Positions 7,506-16,730 of a stretch of DNA of 64,000 nucleotides are shown here, piece by piece. This DNA comes from an uncultured Erythrobacter sp. (GTDB lineage Bacteria; Pseudomonadota; Alphaproteobacteria; Sphingomonadales; Sphingomonadaceae): the NCBI GenBank assembly GCA_937899785.1, contig CALCCG010000185.1, positions 1 to 64,000 on the forward strand, read 5' to 3'. Positions within the stretch are counted from its first letter, which is position 1. Every line of letters starts with the position of its first letter. Position numbers and translations under genes: made by a program. The notes under the pieces are model-generated. The model had not been told where the DNA came from and ran no database searches. It saw only the letters and a program-made list of their open reading frames with translations.

Positions 7506-8363
7506 TTAGAAGAAGTACAGCAGCGCCGCGCCCATCGCCACACGATACAGGACAAACACCAGCATCGAGGCGCGCTTGAGGAAATTCATCAAAAACGCCA
7601 TCGTCAAAAAGGCCGCCACGAAGGTCAATCCTCCTGCGATCAGCGCGTCAAAGGCGAGATCCACGCCGGCTTCAAAGATCTCAGGAACGATCAACACCCC
7701 CGCGCCCGCGACCGCGGGGATTGAAAGCAAGAAGCTGAACCGCGCGGCCTCGACCCGTTTGTAGCCCAGCGCGCGCGCTGCCGTCATTGTGACGCCCGAA
7801 CGGCTGGTCCCCGGAATGATCGCCAGCGCCTGCGCGAGGCCGACGAGGAGCCCATCGCGCCAGCTCATATCCTCAAACACTTTCTCTTCGCGCCCGAGCC
7901 AATCGGCGAGGCCCAGCAGGATGCCATAGGCGATGAGGTTACAGGCGATGAGGTCGGTAAACCGGATCGAGCCCATCAGGTCGCCATCGACAATGGTGAT
8001 GCCAAAGACGCTGGTTGCGATGCCGTTGAACACACCCAGCTTAATCGACAGGCCAAAGGCCACAGCCGGGATAGTGCCCAGGACAATCCACCAGAACAAC
8101 CGCCGTTCCGCCGGGGCGCCCGGCGCCTTGGCGCCGATCCCGACGCTGGCAAACCCTCCCCGCGCGAGCACCAGCACATCCTTGAAGAAATAGACGATGA
8201 TCGCGAGCAGCGATCCGACATGCACCGCAACGTCAATAAGCGGGCCCTGATCGGCAAAGCCGGTGAAGAACGAGATCAGAATGAGGTGCCCGGACGAGGA
8301 GATCGGCAGGAATTCGGTGATCCCCTGGACGACCGCGATGATGAGCAGCTGAAGGAAGGTCAT
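7506..8363 (-). CDS. uppP: Undecaprenyl-diphosphate phosphatase UppP/BacA
   Basis: A 285-residue polytopic inner-membrane protein. It opens with the conserved active-site region VVQGITEFLPISSSGHLIL (Glu17, Ser22-24, His26). A second motif, IPGTSRSGVTMTAARALG, carries the conserved Arg. UppP dephosphorylates undecaprenyl diphosphate to recycle the lipid carrier for peptidoglycan, LPS and exopolysaccharide synthesis, which suits the many envelope genes in this window. An insertion around residues 75-95 and the hydrophilic stretch before LADWLGREEK are within normal variation. The ATG at 8363 has a GGAG-like site upstream. The M13 peptidase gene ends 89 bases upstream on the same strand. Confidence 0.95.
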   Translation of the reverse strand: MTFLQLLIIAVVQGITEFLPISSSGHLILISFFTGFADQGPLIDVAVHVGSLLAIIVYFFKDVLVLARGGFASVGIGAKAPGAPAERRLFWWIVLGTIPAVAFGLSIKLGVFNGIATSVFGITIVDGDLMGSIRFTDLIACNLIAYGILLGLADWLGREEKVFEDMSWRDGLLVGLAQALAIIPGTSRSGVTMTAARALGYKRVEAARFSFLLSIPAVAGAGVLIVPEIFEAGVDLAFDALIAGGLTFVAAFLTMAFLMNFLKRASMLVFVLYRVAMGAALLYFF

Positions 8364-8452
8364 GTCCCGCGCTCCATGGCAGGGGCGCAGGCCAAGTCAA
8401 TTGATTGTTCGGGTGCGGATGGCGGTGGCGGCGTGCGCTCCAGACAACGCTG

Positions 8453-10681
8453 TCACCAAATCCGCACGCGTTCCTCGGGCGGCAGGTACAAAGCGTGCTC
8501 TTCGGTCACGCCAAAGGCCTCATACCATTCGTCGAGATTGCGCACGACGCCGTTGACGCGGAATTCTTCCGGGCTGTGGCTGTCGGTGCGCAGACGGTTG
8601 CGGTAATTGGCCTCACGCTGGGTGGAGCGCCAGACCTGAGCCCAAGCGAGAAAGAAGCGCTGATCGCCGGTCAGGCCATCGATCACCGGCACATCCTGGC
8701 CCTTGGTCGCGATCTTGTAAGCGCGGTAGGCCAGGCTCAGCCCACCCAGATCGCCGATATTCTCACCCAGGGTCAGTCGGCCGTTCACGCAGGTTTCGCC
8801 TTCGTCGAACGGGCAATAGGCGTTGTACTGCGCGACCAAAGCGTCGCCAAGCGTGTCAAACGCGGCGCGGTCTTCATCTGTCCACCAATTGCGCAGCTTG
8901 CCAGTCGCGTCGTATTTGGAGCCCTGATCGTCAAAGCCGTGGCCGATCTCGTGCCCGATAACCCCGCCAATCGCCCCGTAATTGACAGCGGGATCGGCGT
9001 TAAGGCCAAAGAAGGGCGGCTGCAGGATCGCGGCCGGAAAGACGATCTCGTTCTTGGTAGGATTGTAGTAGGCGTTGACGGTCTGCGGCAGCATGAACCA
9101 CTCGGTCCGGTCAATCGGCTGGCCCAGCTTGGCAACGCTGTCGGCCAGGCCCCAGGCGCTCGCCGCGATGGAGTTTTCCAGCGGGCTGTCTCCCACTTCT
9201 AACCCTTCATAGACCTCAAGGTTCGGGCGGTAGCCGATCTTGGGGTCGAAGCTGGCAAGCTTTTCGAGCGCCTGCTTCTTCGTGTCCGCGCCCATCCAAT
9301 CCAAGGAGTCAATGCTCTCGCCCACCGCGAGGCGGAGATTGGCGACAATGTCATCCATCGCCGCTTTGCTTTCGGGCGGAAAATAGCGTTCGACGTAGGA
9401 CTTGCCGAGCAGCTCGCCCAGCGCTCCTTCGGTCGCACGGATGGCGCGTTTCCAGCGTGGACGCTGTTCGGGCGTGCCGCGCAGGGTTTTGCCGTAAAAG
9501 CCAAAGCGCGCCGCATCAAACCGCGTCGGCAGGACCGAGGCGTTGTTCGAAAGGAAGGATTTGATCGACCAGGCCTGCCAGGTCGCTAACGGGACCTCGT
9601 TCAAAAGCTCTATCATGCCGGGAAGACCCTTGCCGATCTGCGCCAGTGTCTCTTCGGAAAGGCCCAGCGCTTCAATCTCTTCGTCGGTCGGCGGCATCAG
9701 GCTGACGACATAGATGGGCGAGGCATCAAGGCCGATCTTGGCGAGCATCTCACCGGCGGGGAAATCGCCCGCCATCGCATCGATATCGTCGGCGGACAGC
9801 GCGTTATAGGTCAGATCACGGTTACGGCGCACGGTGCGCGCCCAGCTGATCTCACGCGCGATCCGCTCTTCCAGAGCGTAGACGGCAACGGTCGCGCCAG
9901 CGGGGTCTTCATAGCCCGCTTCGGTGAACAGGAAGGTGAGGTAATCGCGATACGCGGCCTGGATCGTCTGACCCTTTTCGCTGTCATCAAGATAATAATC
10001 GCGGTCCGGAAGGCCGAGCCCGCCAAAGCCCAAATAGGAGACATAGCGGTCGGGCTGCTTAGCATCGACATTGACGAAGCCGCCCAGCGGGCTGGGATAG
10101 CCCGGTGTTGCCCACAGCGAGGCGAGCTCGGCCATCGACCCCGCGCCCGCCATCGCGTCGATAAAGGGCTGCGCCGGAGCCAGGTCGGCGGCGTCAATAG
10201 CGTCGGTGTCGAGAAAAGCGTTATGGACCGCCACCAGCCTAGTCTCATCCGCGGAGAGGTCGGCCGGGTCCTTAGCCACCAGCTCATCCATCAACGTTTT
10301 CACATCACTCGTCGACTTTTCGCCCAGAAGGGTAAACGCGCCAAAACGGCTGAACTCGGAAGGCAGCGGGTTGGCATCGAGCCAGTCCTGATTGACATAG
10401 CCGAAGAAATCATCGCCCGGCGCAATCGTGCTGGAAAGCAGAGCGGGATCGACGCCCCATTCGCCGAAGCTCATCGTTGGCGTCGCGACCGGTTCGGCGG
10501 TGCCTTCATCCAGCGCTTCGAGCAGAGCCTCGATCGCTTGCCCGGGGGCCTCTTCCCCAAGATCCGCGTGGTCGTGCACCTGCGGCTGGGCGGCCGCTCC
10601 GCTGGCGTACGCGCCGGAAACAGCGAGGACAGCAGCGGAGGCCAGCAAAGGTGCGTTGAAAGAGCGGGTGGAGCGGATCAT
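8453..10681 (-). CDS. M13 family zinc metallopeptidase (neprilysin/PepO-like)
   Basis: A 742-residue secreted peptidase. An N-terminal signal peptide (MIRSTRSFNAPLLASAAVLAVSG) ends near ASGAAAQ. The zinc motif HEIGH lies at residues 577-581 (VIGHEIGHGFDDQGSKYD), and the third zinc ligand is Glu640 in GENIGDLGG. NAYYNPTKNEIVFPA is the substrate-binding block of M13, and the protein ends with the conserved short C-terminus VRIW. M13 enzymes cut oligopeptides in the periplasm or outside the cell. The frame is open to 10738, but ATG 10681 starts the signal peptide and has AGGGA upstream. It follows the ABC exporter on the same strand after a 125-base gap. Confidence 0.95.
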   Translation of the reverse strand: MIRSTRSFNAPLLASAAVLAVSGAYASGAAAQPQVHDHADLGEEAPGQAIEALLEALDEGTAEPVATPTMSFGEWGVDPALLSSTIAPGDDFFGYVNQDWLDANPLPSEFSRFGAFTLLGEKSTSDVKTLMDELVAKDPADLSADETRLVAVHNAFLDTDAIDAADLAPAQPFIDAMAGAGSMAELASLWATPGYPSPLGGFVNVDAKQPDRYVSYLGFGGLGLPDRDYYLDDSEKGQTIQAAYRDYLTFLFTEAGYEDPAGATVAVYALEERIAREISWARTVRRNRDLTYNALSADDIDAMAGDFPAGEMLAKIGLDASPIYVVSLMPPTDEEIEALGLSEETLAQIGKGLPGMIELLNEVPLATWQAWSIKSFLSNNASVLPTRFDAARFGFYGKTLRGTPEQRPRWKRAIRATEGALGELLGKSYVERYFPPESKAAMDDIVANLRLAVGESIDSLDWMGADTKKQALEKLASFDPKIGYRPNLEVYEGLEVGDSPLENSIAASAWGLADSVAKLGQPIDRTEWFMLPQTVNAYYNPTKNEIVFPAAILQPPFFGLNADPAVNYGAIGGVIGHEIGHGFDDQGSKYDATGKLRNWWTDEDRAAFDTLGDALVAQYNAYCPFDEGETCVNGRLTLGENIGDLGGLSLAYRAYKIATKGQDVPVIDGLTGDQRFFLAWAQVWRSTQREANYRNRLRTDSHSPEEFRVNGVVRNLDEWYEAFGVTEEHALYLPPEERVRIW

Positions 10682-10806
10682 AGAGCGGTCCCTGACTGTA
10701 TCGTGATCGAAAGCGGTAAAATGTTCTAGCGCCACCAATCCACGAGCGAGGTCATTGGTCCCGCGATCGCAGCGGTTCGTAGAAATTTCCCGCCAATGAT
10801 ATAATG

Positions 10807-12693
10807 TTACGCAGCTTGATCGGTCGCGAATTGCAGCGATGCAAGCCGCGCGTAGAGCCCGCCCGCCTGCGCAAGCTCCGCATGCGTGCCCTGCTCAACG
10901 ATCCGACCCTCTTCCAGCACGATGATCCGGTCGGCGGCCCGAACGGTGGCGAGCCGATGCGCAATCACAAGCGTCGTGCGGTTCTTCATCAGCGCGTCGA
11001 GCGCTTGCTGCACCAATTGTTCGCTTTCCGCATCAAGCGCGCTCGTCGCCTCGTCGAGCAGCAGGATCGGCGCGTCGCGAAGGAGCGCGCGGGCGATCGC
11101 GACGCGCTGTTGCTGGCCGCCCGACAATTGCGCGCCGCCTTCGCCCAGATAGGTGTCGAGCCCTTGCGGCAGGTCGCGCAGGAAGCGCTCGGCGTTAGCC
11201 GCTCGCGCAGCGTCCCAGATCTGATCCTCGTTCGCGTGCCATTGGCCATAACGCAGATTGTCGCGCGCGTTGGCGCTGAACAGCACACCGTCCTGCGGCA
11301 CCAGCGCAAGGCGATCGCGAATATCAGCGGGATCAGCTTGGGGAAGCGGCACTCCGTCCAGCCGAATGGTGCCCGCTTGCGGATCGTAAAAGCGTTCGAC
11401 CAGCTGGAAGATGGTCGACTTGCCCGCGCCGGAAGGACCGACGATCGCCACGGTCTCGCCCGGTTCGATCTCGAGACTGAAATTCTCAAGCGCCGCGACC
11501 TCGGGCCGAGCCGGGTAACGAAAGGTGACGTTGCGGAAGGAAAGTCCGCCGCGCGCGGGGTGAGGCAGACGTTCGGGACGCGCAGGGGCCTCAATCTCGG
11601 GCTCAGCGGCGAGCAACTCGGCCAGCCGGCTCGCCGCGCCCGCGCCGCGAAGCAATTCGCCATAGACTTCGGACAAAGCCTGAAACGAGCCCGCGACCAG
11701 GGCCGCGCCAAAGATAAAGGCGAGGATCGTACCGCCCGTGATATCGCCAGACGCCACGCGCTCTGCACCGCGCCACAGCAACAGCACCACCGATCCAAAG
11801 ATCGCAGCGATCAGCATCGATGTCATCGCGGCCCGCAAAATGATCCGGCGGCGCGCGGTGTCAAAAGTCTGCTGGACCGCGTCGGCAAACCGATCCGCTT
11901 CGCGCGATTGCTGGTTGAAGCTCTGAACGATCTTCATCGCGCCCAGCACTTCGCTCACCAAAGCGCCGACATCGGCCACGCGATCCTGACTGTCGCGCGA
12001 GATGATCCGGATGCGGCGACCAAAGAAGATGATCGGCAAACCGATGGCGGGAATGCCCAGGATCAGCCAGATCGTGAGGTCGGGCAACAGCCAAAACAGG
12101 TAAATCATCCCGCCCAAGCCCATAAAGGCGTTGCGCAAGGCGATCGAAACCGTGGTCGCCACCACGGTTTCGATGATCGCGGTGTCAGCGGTCATGCGGC
12201 TCGAAATTTCGCGGGGGCTGTTCTTCTCGTAAAAGCCGGGCGACAGACGCATCAGATTGCGGTGGACCTTGGTGCGGATGTCGGCGACCACGCGCTCCCC
12301 GATCCAGCTTACGAAGTAGAACCGCGCCGCCGTGCCTATCGAGAGCACAGCAACCAGCAACAGAAGGTAATGAAAGCCACTGTCAATATCGGGGGCGCCC
12401 CCATCGACCGCGCCGAATCCGCGATCCACGATCATCTTGGCGGCCGGCGCCAGAGCGAGCGTGGCGGCCGCGGTGACCATCAGCGCGAGGAAGGCGAGGA
12501 TCACCTGGCGCGGATATTTTGCCGCTTCGCGATAGATCATTGTTAGTGGGGCGAGCGAACGCGACGCGGGAGCGTCTTCCGTATCGCCTTGCGCTAGCGC
12601 AGGGTCAGCTTCGCCGAGATCGCTTTGAGCCAAAGCGTCTTGCGGAGTCTCATTCGGCTCTTCAGGGGAAAGGTGGGCCACATCGCCAGTCAT
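10807..12693 (-). CDS. ABC exporter, fused membrane and ATPase domains (MsbA-like)
   Basis: A 628-residue half-transporter. After a hydrophilic acidic N-terminus of about 50 residues comes the six-helix ABC exporter membrane domain (about 55-340). The ATPase domain has Walker A GPSGAGKST (about 416-424), signature LSGGQQQR (about 521), and Walker B ILLLDEATSALD (about 539-550). Motifs such as RLSPGFYEKNSPREISSRM are typical of MsbA/lipid exporters. It probably flips or exports a lipid-like or hydrophobic substrate across the inner membrane; substrate not determinable. The ATG at 12693 is preferred over a GTG at 12702. It is divergent from phaZ with a 284-base region between them. Confidence 0.92.
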   Translation of the reverse strand: MTGDVAHLSPEEPNETPQDALAQSDLGEADPALAQGDTEDAPASRSLAPLTMIYREAAKYPRQVILAFLALMVTAAATLALAPAAKMIVDRGFGAVDGGAPDIDSGFHYLLLLVAVLSIGTAARFYFVSWIGERVVADIRTKVHRNLMRLSPGFYEKNSPREISSRMTADTAIIETVVATTVSIALRNAFMGLGGMIYLFWLLPDLTIWLILGIPAIGLPIIFFGRRIRIISRDSQDRVADVGALVSEVLGAMKIVQSFNQQSREADRFADAVQQTFDTARRRIILRAAMTSMLIAAIFGSVVLLLWRGAERVASGDITGGTILAFIFGAALVAGSFQALSEVYGELLRGAGAASRLAELLAAEPEIEAPARPERLPHPARGGLSFRNVTFRYPARPEVAALENFSLEIEPGETVAIVGPSGAGKSTIFQLVERFYDPQAGTIRLDGVPLPQADPADIRDRLALVPQDGVLFSANARDNLRYGQWHANEDQIWDAARAANAERFLRDLPQGLDTYLGEGGAQLSGGQQQRVAIARALLRDAPILLLDEATSALDAESEQLVQQALDALMKNRTTLVIAHRLATVRAADRIIVLEEGRIVEQGTHAELAQAGGLYARLASLQFATDQAA

Positions 12694-12776
12694 ACGGCCC
12701 ACGATCTAGTCCCGATCTCCCGCAATTTCACGTGTAAAAAGCGCACAGTTTGCGCGGCTGTGCCAATGTGACCGAT

Positions 12777-12793
12777 ATTGTGCATTGCACAAT
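12777..12793. promoter_or_regulatory. Palindrome in the ABC exporter/phaZ divergent region (candidate operator)
   Basis: The sequence ATTGTGCATTGCACAAT is a perfect 8-base inverted repeat around one central base. It lies 84 bases before the ABC exporter start and 185 bases before the phaZ start. PHB regulators of the PhaR family in alphaproteobacteria recognise TGC/GCA-type palindromes, so this is a candidate PhaR site controlling the depolymerase. That link is inference. An imperfect relative (ATTGTGCGGTTGCAAAAT) is found upstream of gltB at 26936-26953. Confidence 0.45.
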
Positions 12794-12934
12794 TGGTTGC
12801 GAACGGCCATCTACCCCCTTGCAAAGGGCTCTTAAAGGACCCGGTGCTAGATCGGGCTGAGCCAGCGGGATGGGCGCAGCGCATACGTGTTTCCTGGCCG
12901 GGGGATCGAGAGCCGGGGAGCGCGCGAATGGACG

Positions 12935-12957
12935 CCTCGCCCAGACATATGGCGAGG
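12935..12957 (+). promoter_or_regulatory. Hairpin in the phaZ leader
   Basis: CCTCGCC at 12935-12941 and GGCGAGG at 12951-12957 form a perfect 7-base-pair stem with a 9-base loop. It ends about 20 bases before the phaZ start codon, with the last stem bases next to the purine-rich ribosome-binding region (GAAGAAGAGGGAA). It could affect message stability or ribosome access. This is a structural observation only. Confidence 0.4.
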
Positions 12958-12977
12958 AAGAAGAGGGAACGCGGCCC

Positions 12978-14222
12978 ATGCTTTATCAAGCCTATGAATT
13001 GCAGCGCAGCTGGCTCAACTCCGTGAGCTCGGTCGCCTCGATCAGTTCTGAAATGCTCAGCAATCCGGCTAACCCGGTTGGACGGCTGGGCTTTGGTTCG
13101 ATGGCAGCGAACGCGCTCGACGTGCTTGCCCACGCCACCGCCGCCTATTCCAAGCCCGCTTTTGGCATCACCGAGATCGAGGTCGACGGCGAATTGCATC
13201 CGGTCGAAGAGGCGGTGGTTGTCAACCGCCCGTTCGGCGATCTCAAACGCTTTCGCCACACTGGCCTTCCTGAAACTTCACCGCGCCTGCTGATTGTCGC
13301 GCCGATGAGCGGTCACTACGCGACGCTTTTGCGCGGCACGGTCGAGCGGATGCTGCAGAGCTGCATCGTCTACATCACCGATTGGGCCGATGCCAAAATG
13401 GTGCCCCTGCACGAAGGGCATTTCGATCTGGATGATTATATCGACTACCTGATCGACTTTCTTGAGCAAGTTCACCTCGAAGGCGCCAACAAAGGAGGCA
13501 AACGCCCGCATATGATGGCGGTGTGCCAGCCCAGCGTGCCCGCTTTTGCTACGACCGCGCTGCTCAACCAGAACGGCTCGCCCGCAAGCCCGGAAACGCT
13601 GACCATGATGGGCGGCCCGATCGACACGCGCGAAAGCCCGACCAGCGTCAACAACCACGCTATGGAGCGCCCGATCGAGTGGTTCCGGCAAAGCGTGATC
13701 GCCAAGGTTCCGATGAATTATCGCGGCGCCGGGCGGCGGGTCTATCCCGGCTTTATGCAGCTTTCCGCGTTCATGAGCATGAACCTGCAAAACCACATGA
13801 TGAGCCACTATGAGATGTTCAAGCACCTCACCACCGGCAATGAGGAAGGCGCGCAGGCGACCAAGGATTTCTACGACGAATACCGCGCGGTGTGCGACAT
13901 GACGGCGGAATTCTACCTCCAGACGGTCGAGGAAGTGTTCCAGAAACACTCCATCCCCAACGGCACGTTCAAGCATCGCGGCGAAGTGGTCGATCTTACA
14001 GGAATCACGCACACCGCGCTGCTCGCGATCGAAGGCGAGCGCGACGATATCTCAGGGCTGGGCCAGACCAAGGCCGCGCTCAAACTCGCGACCGGCCTGC
14101 CCGAGGCGAAGAAGCGCTATTACATGGCCGAAGACGCCGGGCATTACGGCATCTTCAACGGCAGCAAATGGCGCAACAAGGTTGCGCCCGTGGTTGAGGA
14201 ATTCATCGCGAAGCACGGCTGA
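12978..14222 (+). CDS. phaZ: Intracellular polyhydroxyalkanoate (PHB) depolymerase
   Basis: A 414-residue protein of the intracellular PHB depolymerase family, an alpha/beta hydrolase that mobilises native PHB granules. Cys183 in HMMAVCQPSVPAFA occupies the nucleophile position, as in the Ralstonia-type PhaZ1 enzymes that use Cys rather than Ser. GMSLM-type lipase boxes are absent. The opening MLYQAYELQRSWLNS and the C-terminal region YYMAEDAGHYGIFNGSKWR, which contributes the His, are also typical. The frame is open from 12870, but the ATG at 12978 matches the family start and has AGAGGGAA upstream. phaB is at 47563 in this window, consistent with PHB metabolism in the host. Confidence 0.93.
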   Translation: MLYQAYELQRSWLNSVSSVASISSEMLSNPANPVGRLGFGSMAANALDVLAHATAAYSKPAFGITEIEVDGELHPVEEAVVVNRPFGDLKRFRHTGLPETSPRLLIVAPMSGHYATLLRGTVERMLQSCIVYITDWADAKMVPLHEGHFDLDDYIDYLIDFLEQVHLEGANKGGKRPHMMAVCQPSVPAFATTALLNQNGSPASPETLTMMGGPIDTRESPTSVNNHAMERPIEWFRQSVIAKVPMNYRGAGRRVYPGFMQLSAFMSMNLQNHMMSHYEMFKHLTTGNEEGAQATKDFYDEYRAVCDMTAEFYLQTVEEVFQKHSIPNGTFKHRGEVVDLTGITHTALLAIEGERDDISGLGQTKAALKLATGLPEAKKRYYMAEDAGHYGIFNGSKWRNKVAPVVEEFIAKHG

Positions 14223-14353
14223 AACGCCCGGCTTGAGCGGCGCCGAGCGCGGCTCTGCGCCTGGGCGGGATACGCTCCGATTTGCTTTTTACGCAATTGC
14301 GAGGCATTATCAACTTAGGCCCACTATCGGGGCCCGCAGGGGGAAGGCATCGC

Positions 14354-15598
14354 ATGACCGCCATAAAGACACACCAGACCAAGTCTTCTCCAAAGTCCCA
14401 ACGCGCGATCATTTTTACCGGGCTTATGATCTTTGCGATGGGGCAGACGATCCTGTTCGCGCTGCTTGGCCCGGCCGCGCGCGACATCGGTTTTGCCGAA
14501 TGGCAGGTGGGCGCGATCATCTCTACCTCCGCGGTGGTGTTCGTGCTGATCTCCCCGGTGTGGGGCACGCTGGCGGATCGCTGGGGGCGCAAGAACGTGA
14601 TCGTCAGCGGGCTGGCCTCCTACGCGCTGGCCACTCTGCTGTTCGCCTGGCTCTTGAGCCTTGGCCTTGCCGGCGTTCTTGTAGGCGGCGCGGCGTTTGC
14701 GTCGCTGATCGGTGCGCGGCTGCTCTATTCGCTTGGCTCGGGCGGAATTCAGCCAGCCGCGGTCGCCATGATGGCGGATCTGACATCGAAAGCGGACCGG
14801 TCCGCCGGGGTCGCCGCCGTGGGCGCGGCGTTTGGCCTGGGCACCGTTCTGGGCCCGGGAGTGGCCAGCCTGCTGGTGGATTTCGGACTGCTTATCCCGC
14901 TGCTCACCGCAGCGGCGGGCGCCTTTGTCATCGCGCTGCTGGCGGCCGTCTTTGTCGAGGATCCGCCGCGCCGCGACCAGGCCGAAGACGCTAACGAGGA
15001 CGCCAAGCCAGACCTTCTGGCCCTCGCGCCGTTTCTTGCGCTGGGCACCGGGACCTTTGTTGCCATTTCGGCGATCCAGCAGACGATGTCGTTCTTCATT
15101 CAGGATTTCACCGGGACCGACGCGATCGCGGCGACCAAGCTGGCGGGCAACGCCTTCGTGGTGCTGGCTGTGGCCACTCTGGTCGTTCAGGCGGGCGTGG
15201 TGCAAACGCTTAAGCCCGCGCCGTCGATCATGCTGGGCTACGGCCTGCCCATCGCTACGCTCGGCATTGTGACCATGGCGCTCGCGCCCAGCTACGCGAT
15301 CATTCTGGTGGGCTTTGGGATTATGGGCGCCGGGTTTGGCTTGGTCCAGCCGGGCATCAGCGCGATCGTCTCGCTCGCCACAGGAGCCGAGGCGCAAGGC
15401 AACGCGGCGGGCTATGTGCAGGCCGCGATGGCCGGCGGCTTTGTGATCGGACCGATCGCGGGCACCTCTCTCTACGCCCTTTCGCCCAAAGCGCCCCTAA
15501 TGCTCGCCATCGCGTGTTGCGTGGGCTGTTACGCGCTCTTTGGCTGGGCTGTGCGCGGGCGAAAGCGGGTCGAACCCTCCGAAACACCCACGCCGTGA
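14354..15598 (+). CDS. Major facilitator superfamily transporter
   Basis: A 414-residue polytopic protein with about 12 predicted membrane helices in two halves, separated by a charged loop (about residues 200-220, EDPPRRDQAEDANEDAKPD). The MFS motif A region after helix 2 reads GTLADRWGRKNVIV, and LGPGVASLLVDFG fits the motif C region of drug/proton antiporters. It probably exports small molecules by proton exchange; substrate unknown. The ATG at 14354 is preceded by a strong GGGGGAAGG, which decides the start over the longer open frame. The gene follows phaZ by 131 bases and is convergent with the GST gene, with 13 bases between their ends. Confidence 0.9.
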   Translation: MTAIKTHQTKSSPKSQRAIIFTGLMIFAMGQTILFALLGPAARDIGFAEWQVGAIISTSAVVFVLISPVWGTLADRWGRKNVIVSGLASYALATLLFAWLLSLGLAGVLVGGAAFASLIGARLLYSLGSGGIQPAAVAMMADLTSKADRSAGVAAVGAAFGLGTVLGPGVASLLVDFGLLIPLLTAAAGAFVIALLAAVFVEDPPRRDQAEDANEDAKPDLLALAPFLALGTGTFVAISAIQQTMSFFIQDFTGTDAIAATKLAGNAFVVLAVATLVVQAGVVQTLKPAPSIMLGYGLPIATLGIVTMALAPSYAIILVGFGIMGAGFGLVQPGISAIVSLATGAEAQGNAAGYVQAAMAGGFVIGPIAGTSLYALSPKAPLMLAIACCVGCYALFGWAVRGRKRVEPSETPTP

Positions 15599-15611
15599 GC
15601 CTCACCGGGCG

Positions 15612-16601
15612 TTAGGCGAGAAAATCCAAGCACCCAGCCTCGCCTAACACCGGGTCGATGATCGCCCTCGTCTCCGTCGGCAAGGCCGCGTACCGCCCGC
15701 GCAGGTCCGCAAGACATTTGAGCTGGTATTTGAAGACGCCCTGTTCGTAAGGCAGGCCGTCCACTTCAATGCGGAACGTCGCCTCACCCGCCTCAGCCGC
15801 CGCCGCGTTGGCGAGCAGGAACGGGACGTAGACCCGGCCCGCCTCGGCCAGGATAGCCCGCGCCGCTGGTTTGAGATCGGCGCCCGGCGCGTGCCATGCG
15901 CCCTCAATCCCGGACGGGTCATCAACGTGCAGCAGCCAGCGATAGGTGTAAGGGTAATCGGCCCGCATCATCGCTTGCGCGGTCGGATCGACACCAAGCT
16001 GCGAGAGCTGTCCATACAGACCGAACTCCGCCAGCGAAGGCCGGGTGCCGAACAGCCAGTGCTCGTTCACAACATGCGCTTCGAGCGCATCCAGGATGCG
16101 CCGAGTCGACGCCTCGATCAACGGGAAGTTTTCATGCGTGCACCCGACCAGCGCCATGCGGCCCACTTGCCGCTCACGAAACTGGGTCGAAAACGTGTCC
16201 ATCTGGTCGATCCCCCCGCCCTTGAACGCGTCAAAAGCAAGCCATTCGCTCATCTGTTTCTGATCGACCTCTTCGAGCCAGCGATAGCCGAACATCGCTT
16301 TGGTCACCCATTCATCGGCGAAGTCCTCGATCACATGCGCGAGAAAAGCCATCGCTGCGTCTTCGGGCACGATCGAGCGCTCTGTGTGGCGCTCTTCCAG
16401 CGTGTAGATCAGCGGGGTCGTGTCGTTGGCGAGTTCGCCGTCGGGAAATTCGAGCACAGGGATGACCGGCGCCTTGAGCTTGGCGCTCAAACTGTGCGCG
16501 ATGGCGCCGTGCGACCAGATATGGGTGATCCGGCGATAGCGCAGGATCGCGCGCAGCTTCATCGAATAGGGTGAGCCAAGGCTGCCATAAAGCGTGTACA
16601 T
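15612..16601 (-). CDS. Glutathione S-transferase family protein, long form
   Basis: A 329-residue protein. The first 75 residues are a thioredoxin-fold GST N-terminal domain (MYTLYGSLGSPYSMKLRAIL, with the cis-Pro loop VIPVLEFPDG and the glutathione-contact TTPLIYTLEE). The helical C-terminal domain is longer than in the usual 200-230 residue GST, ending in an extra region of about 80 residues (FRIEVDGLPYEQGVFKYQL and following). It may conjugate glutathione or act on a specific substrate. Start ATG 16601 has GGGAGAG upstream. A TAATAG/CTATTA palindrome lies just upstream, and the nitronate monooxygenase gene is divergent. Confidence 0.85.
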   Translation of the reverse strand: MYTLYGSLGSPYSMKLRAILRYRRITHIWSHGAIAHSLSAKLKAPVIPVLEFPDGELANDTTPLIYTLEERHTERSIVPEDAAMAFLAHVIEDFADEWVTKAMFGYRWLEEVDQKQMSEWLAFDAFKGGGIDQMDTFSTQFRERQVGRMALVGCTHENFPLIEASTRRILDALEAHVVNEHWLFGTRPSLAEFGLYGQLSQLGVDPTAQAMMRADYPYTYRWLLHVDDPSGIEGAWHAPGADLKPAARAILAEAGRVYVPFLLANAAAAEAGEATFRIEVDGLPYEQGVFKYQLKCLADLRGRYAALPTETRAIIDPVLGEAGCLDFLA

Positions 16602-16618
16602 ATTCTCTCCCGCGCAGT

Positions 16619-16633
16619 TAATAGATTCTATTA
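16619..16633. promoter_or_regulatory. 15-base palindrome between GST and nitronate monooxygenase genes
   Basis: TAATAGATTCTATTA is a perfect 6-base inverted repeat around ATT. It sits 18 bases before the GST start codon in an otherwise G+C-rich divergent region. It could be an operator or contain the GST -10 box. No regulator gene is adjacent. Confidence 0.4.
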
Positions 16634-16730
16634 GCGCGCCTTATGCAGCCTTGCCCGGGCAGCGACAAGCCACAGCCGCACCGTGCGTTAGCGTTTGAAC
16701 CAGAGCGCCTGCGCCTCTAATCCATGGGCC

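Noticed and set aside
10804-12546. 580-codon plus-strand open frame across the ABC exporter gene
   Set aside because: Antisense to a gene with complete ABC motifs; translation is His/Arg/Gln-rich without any recognisable domain.
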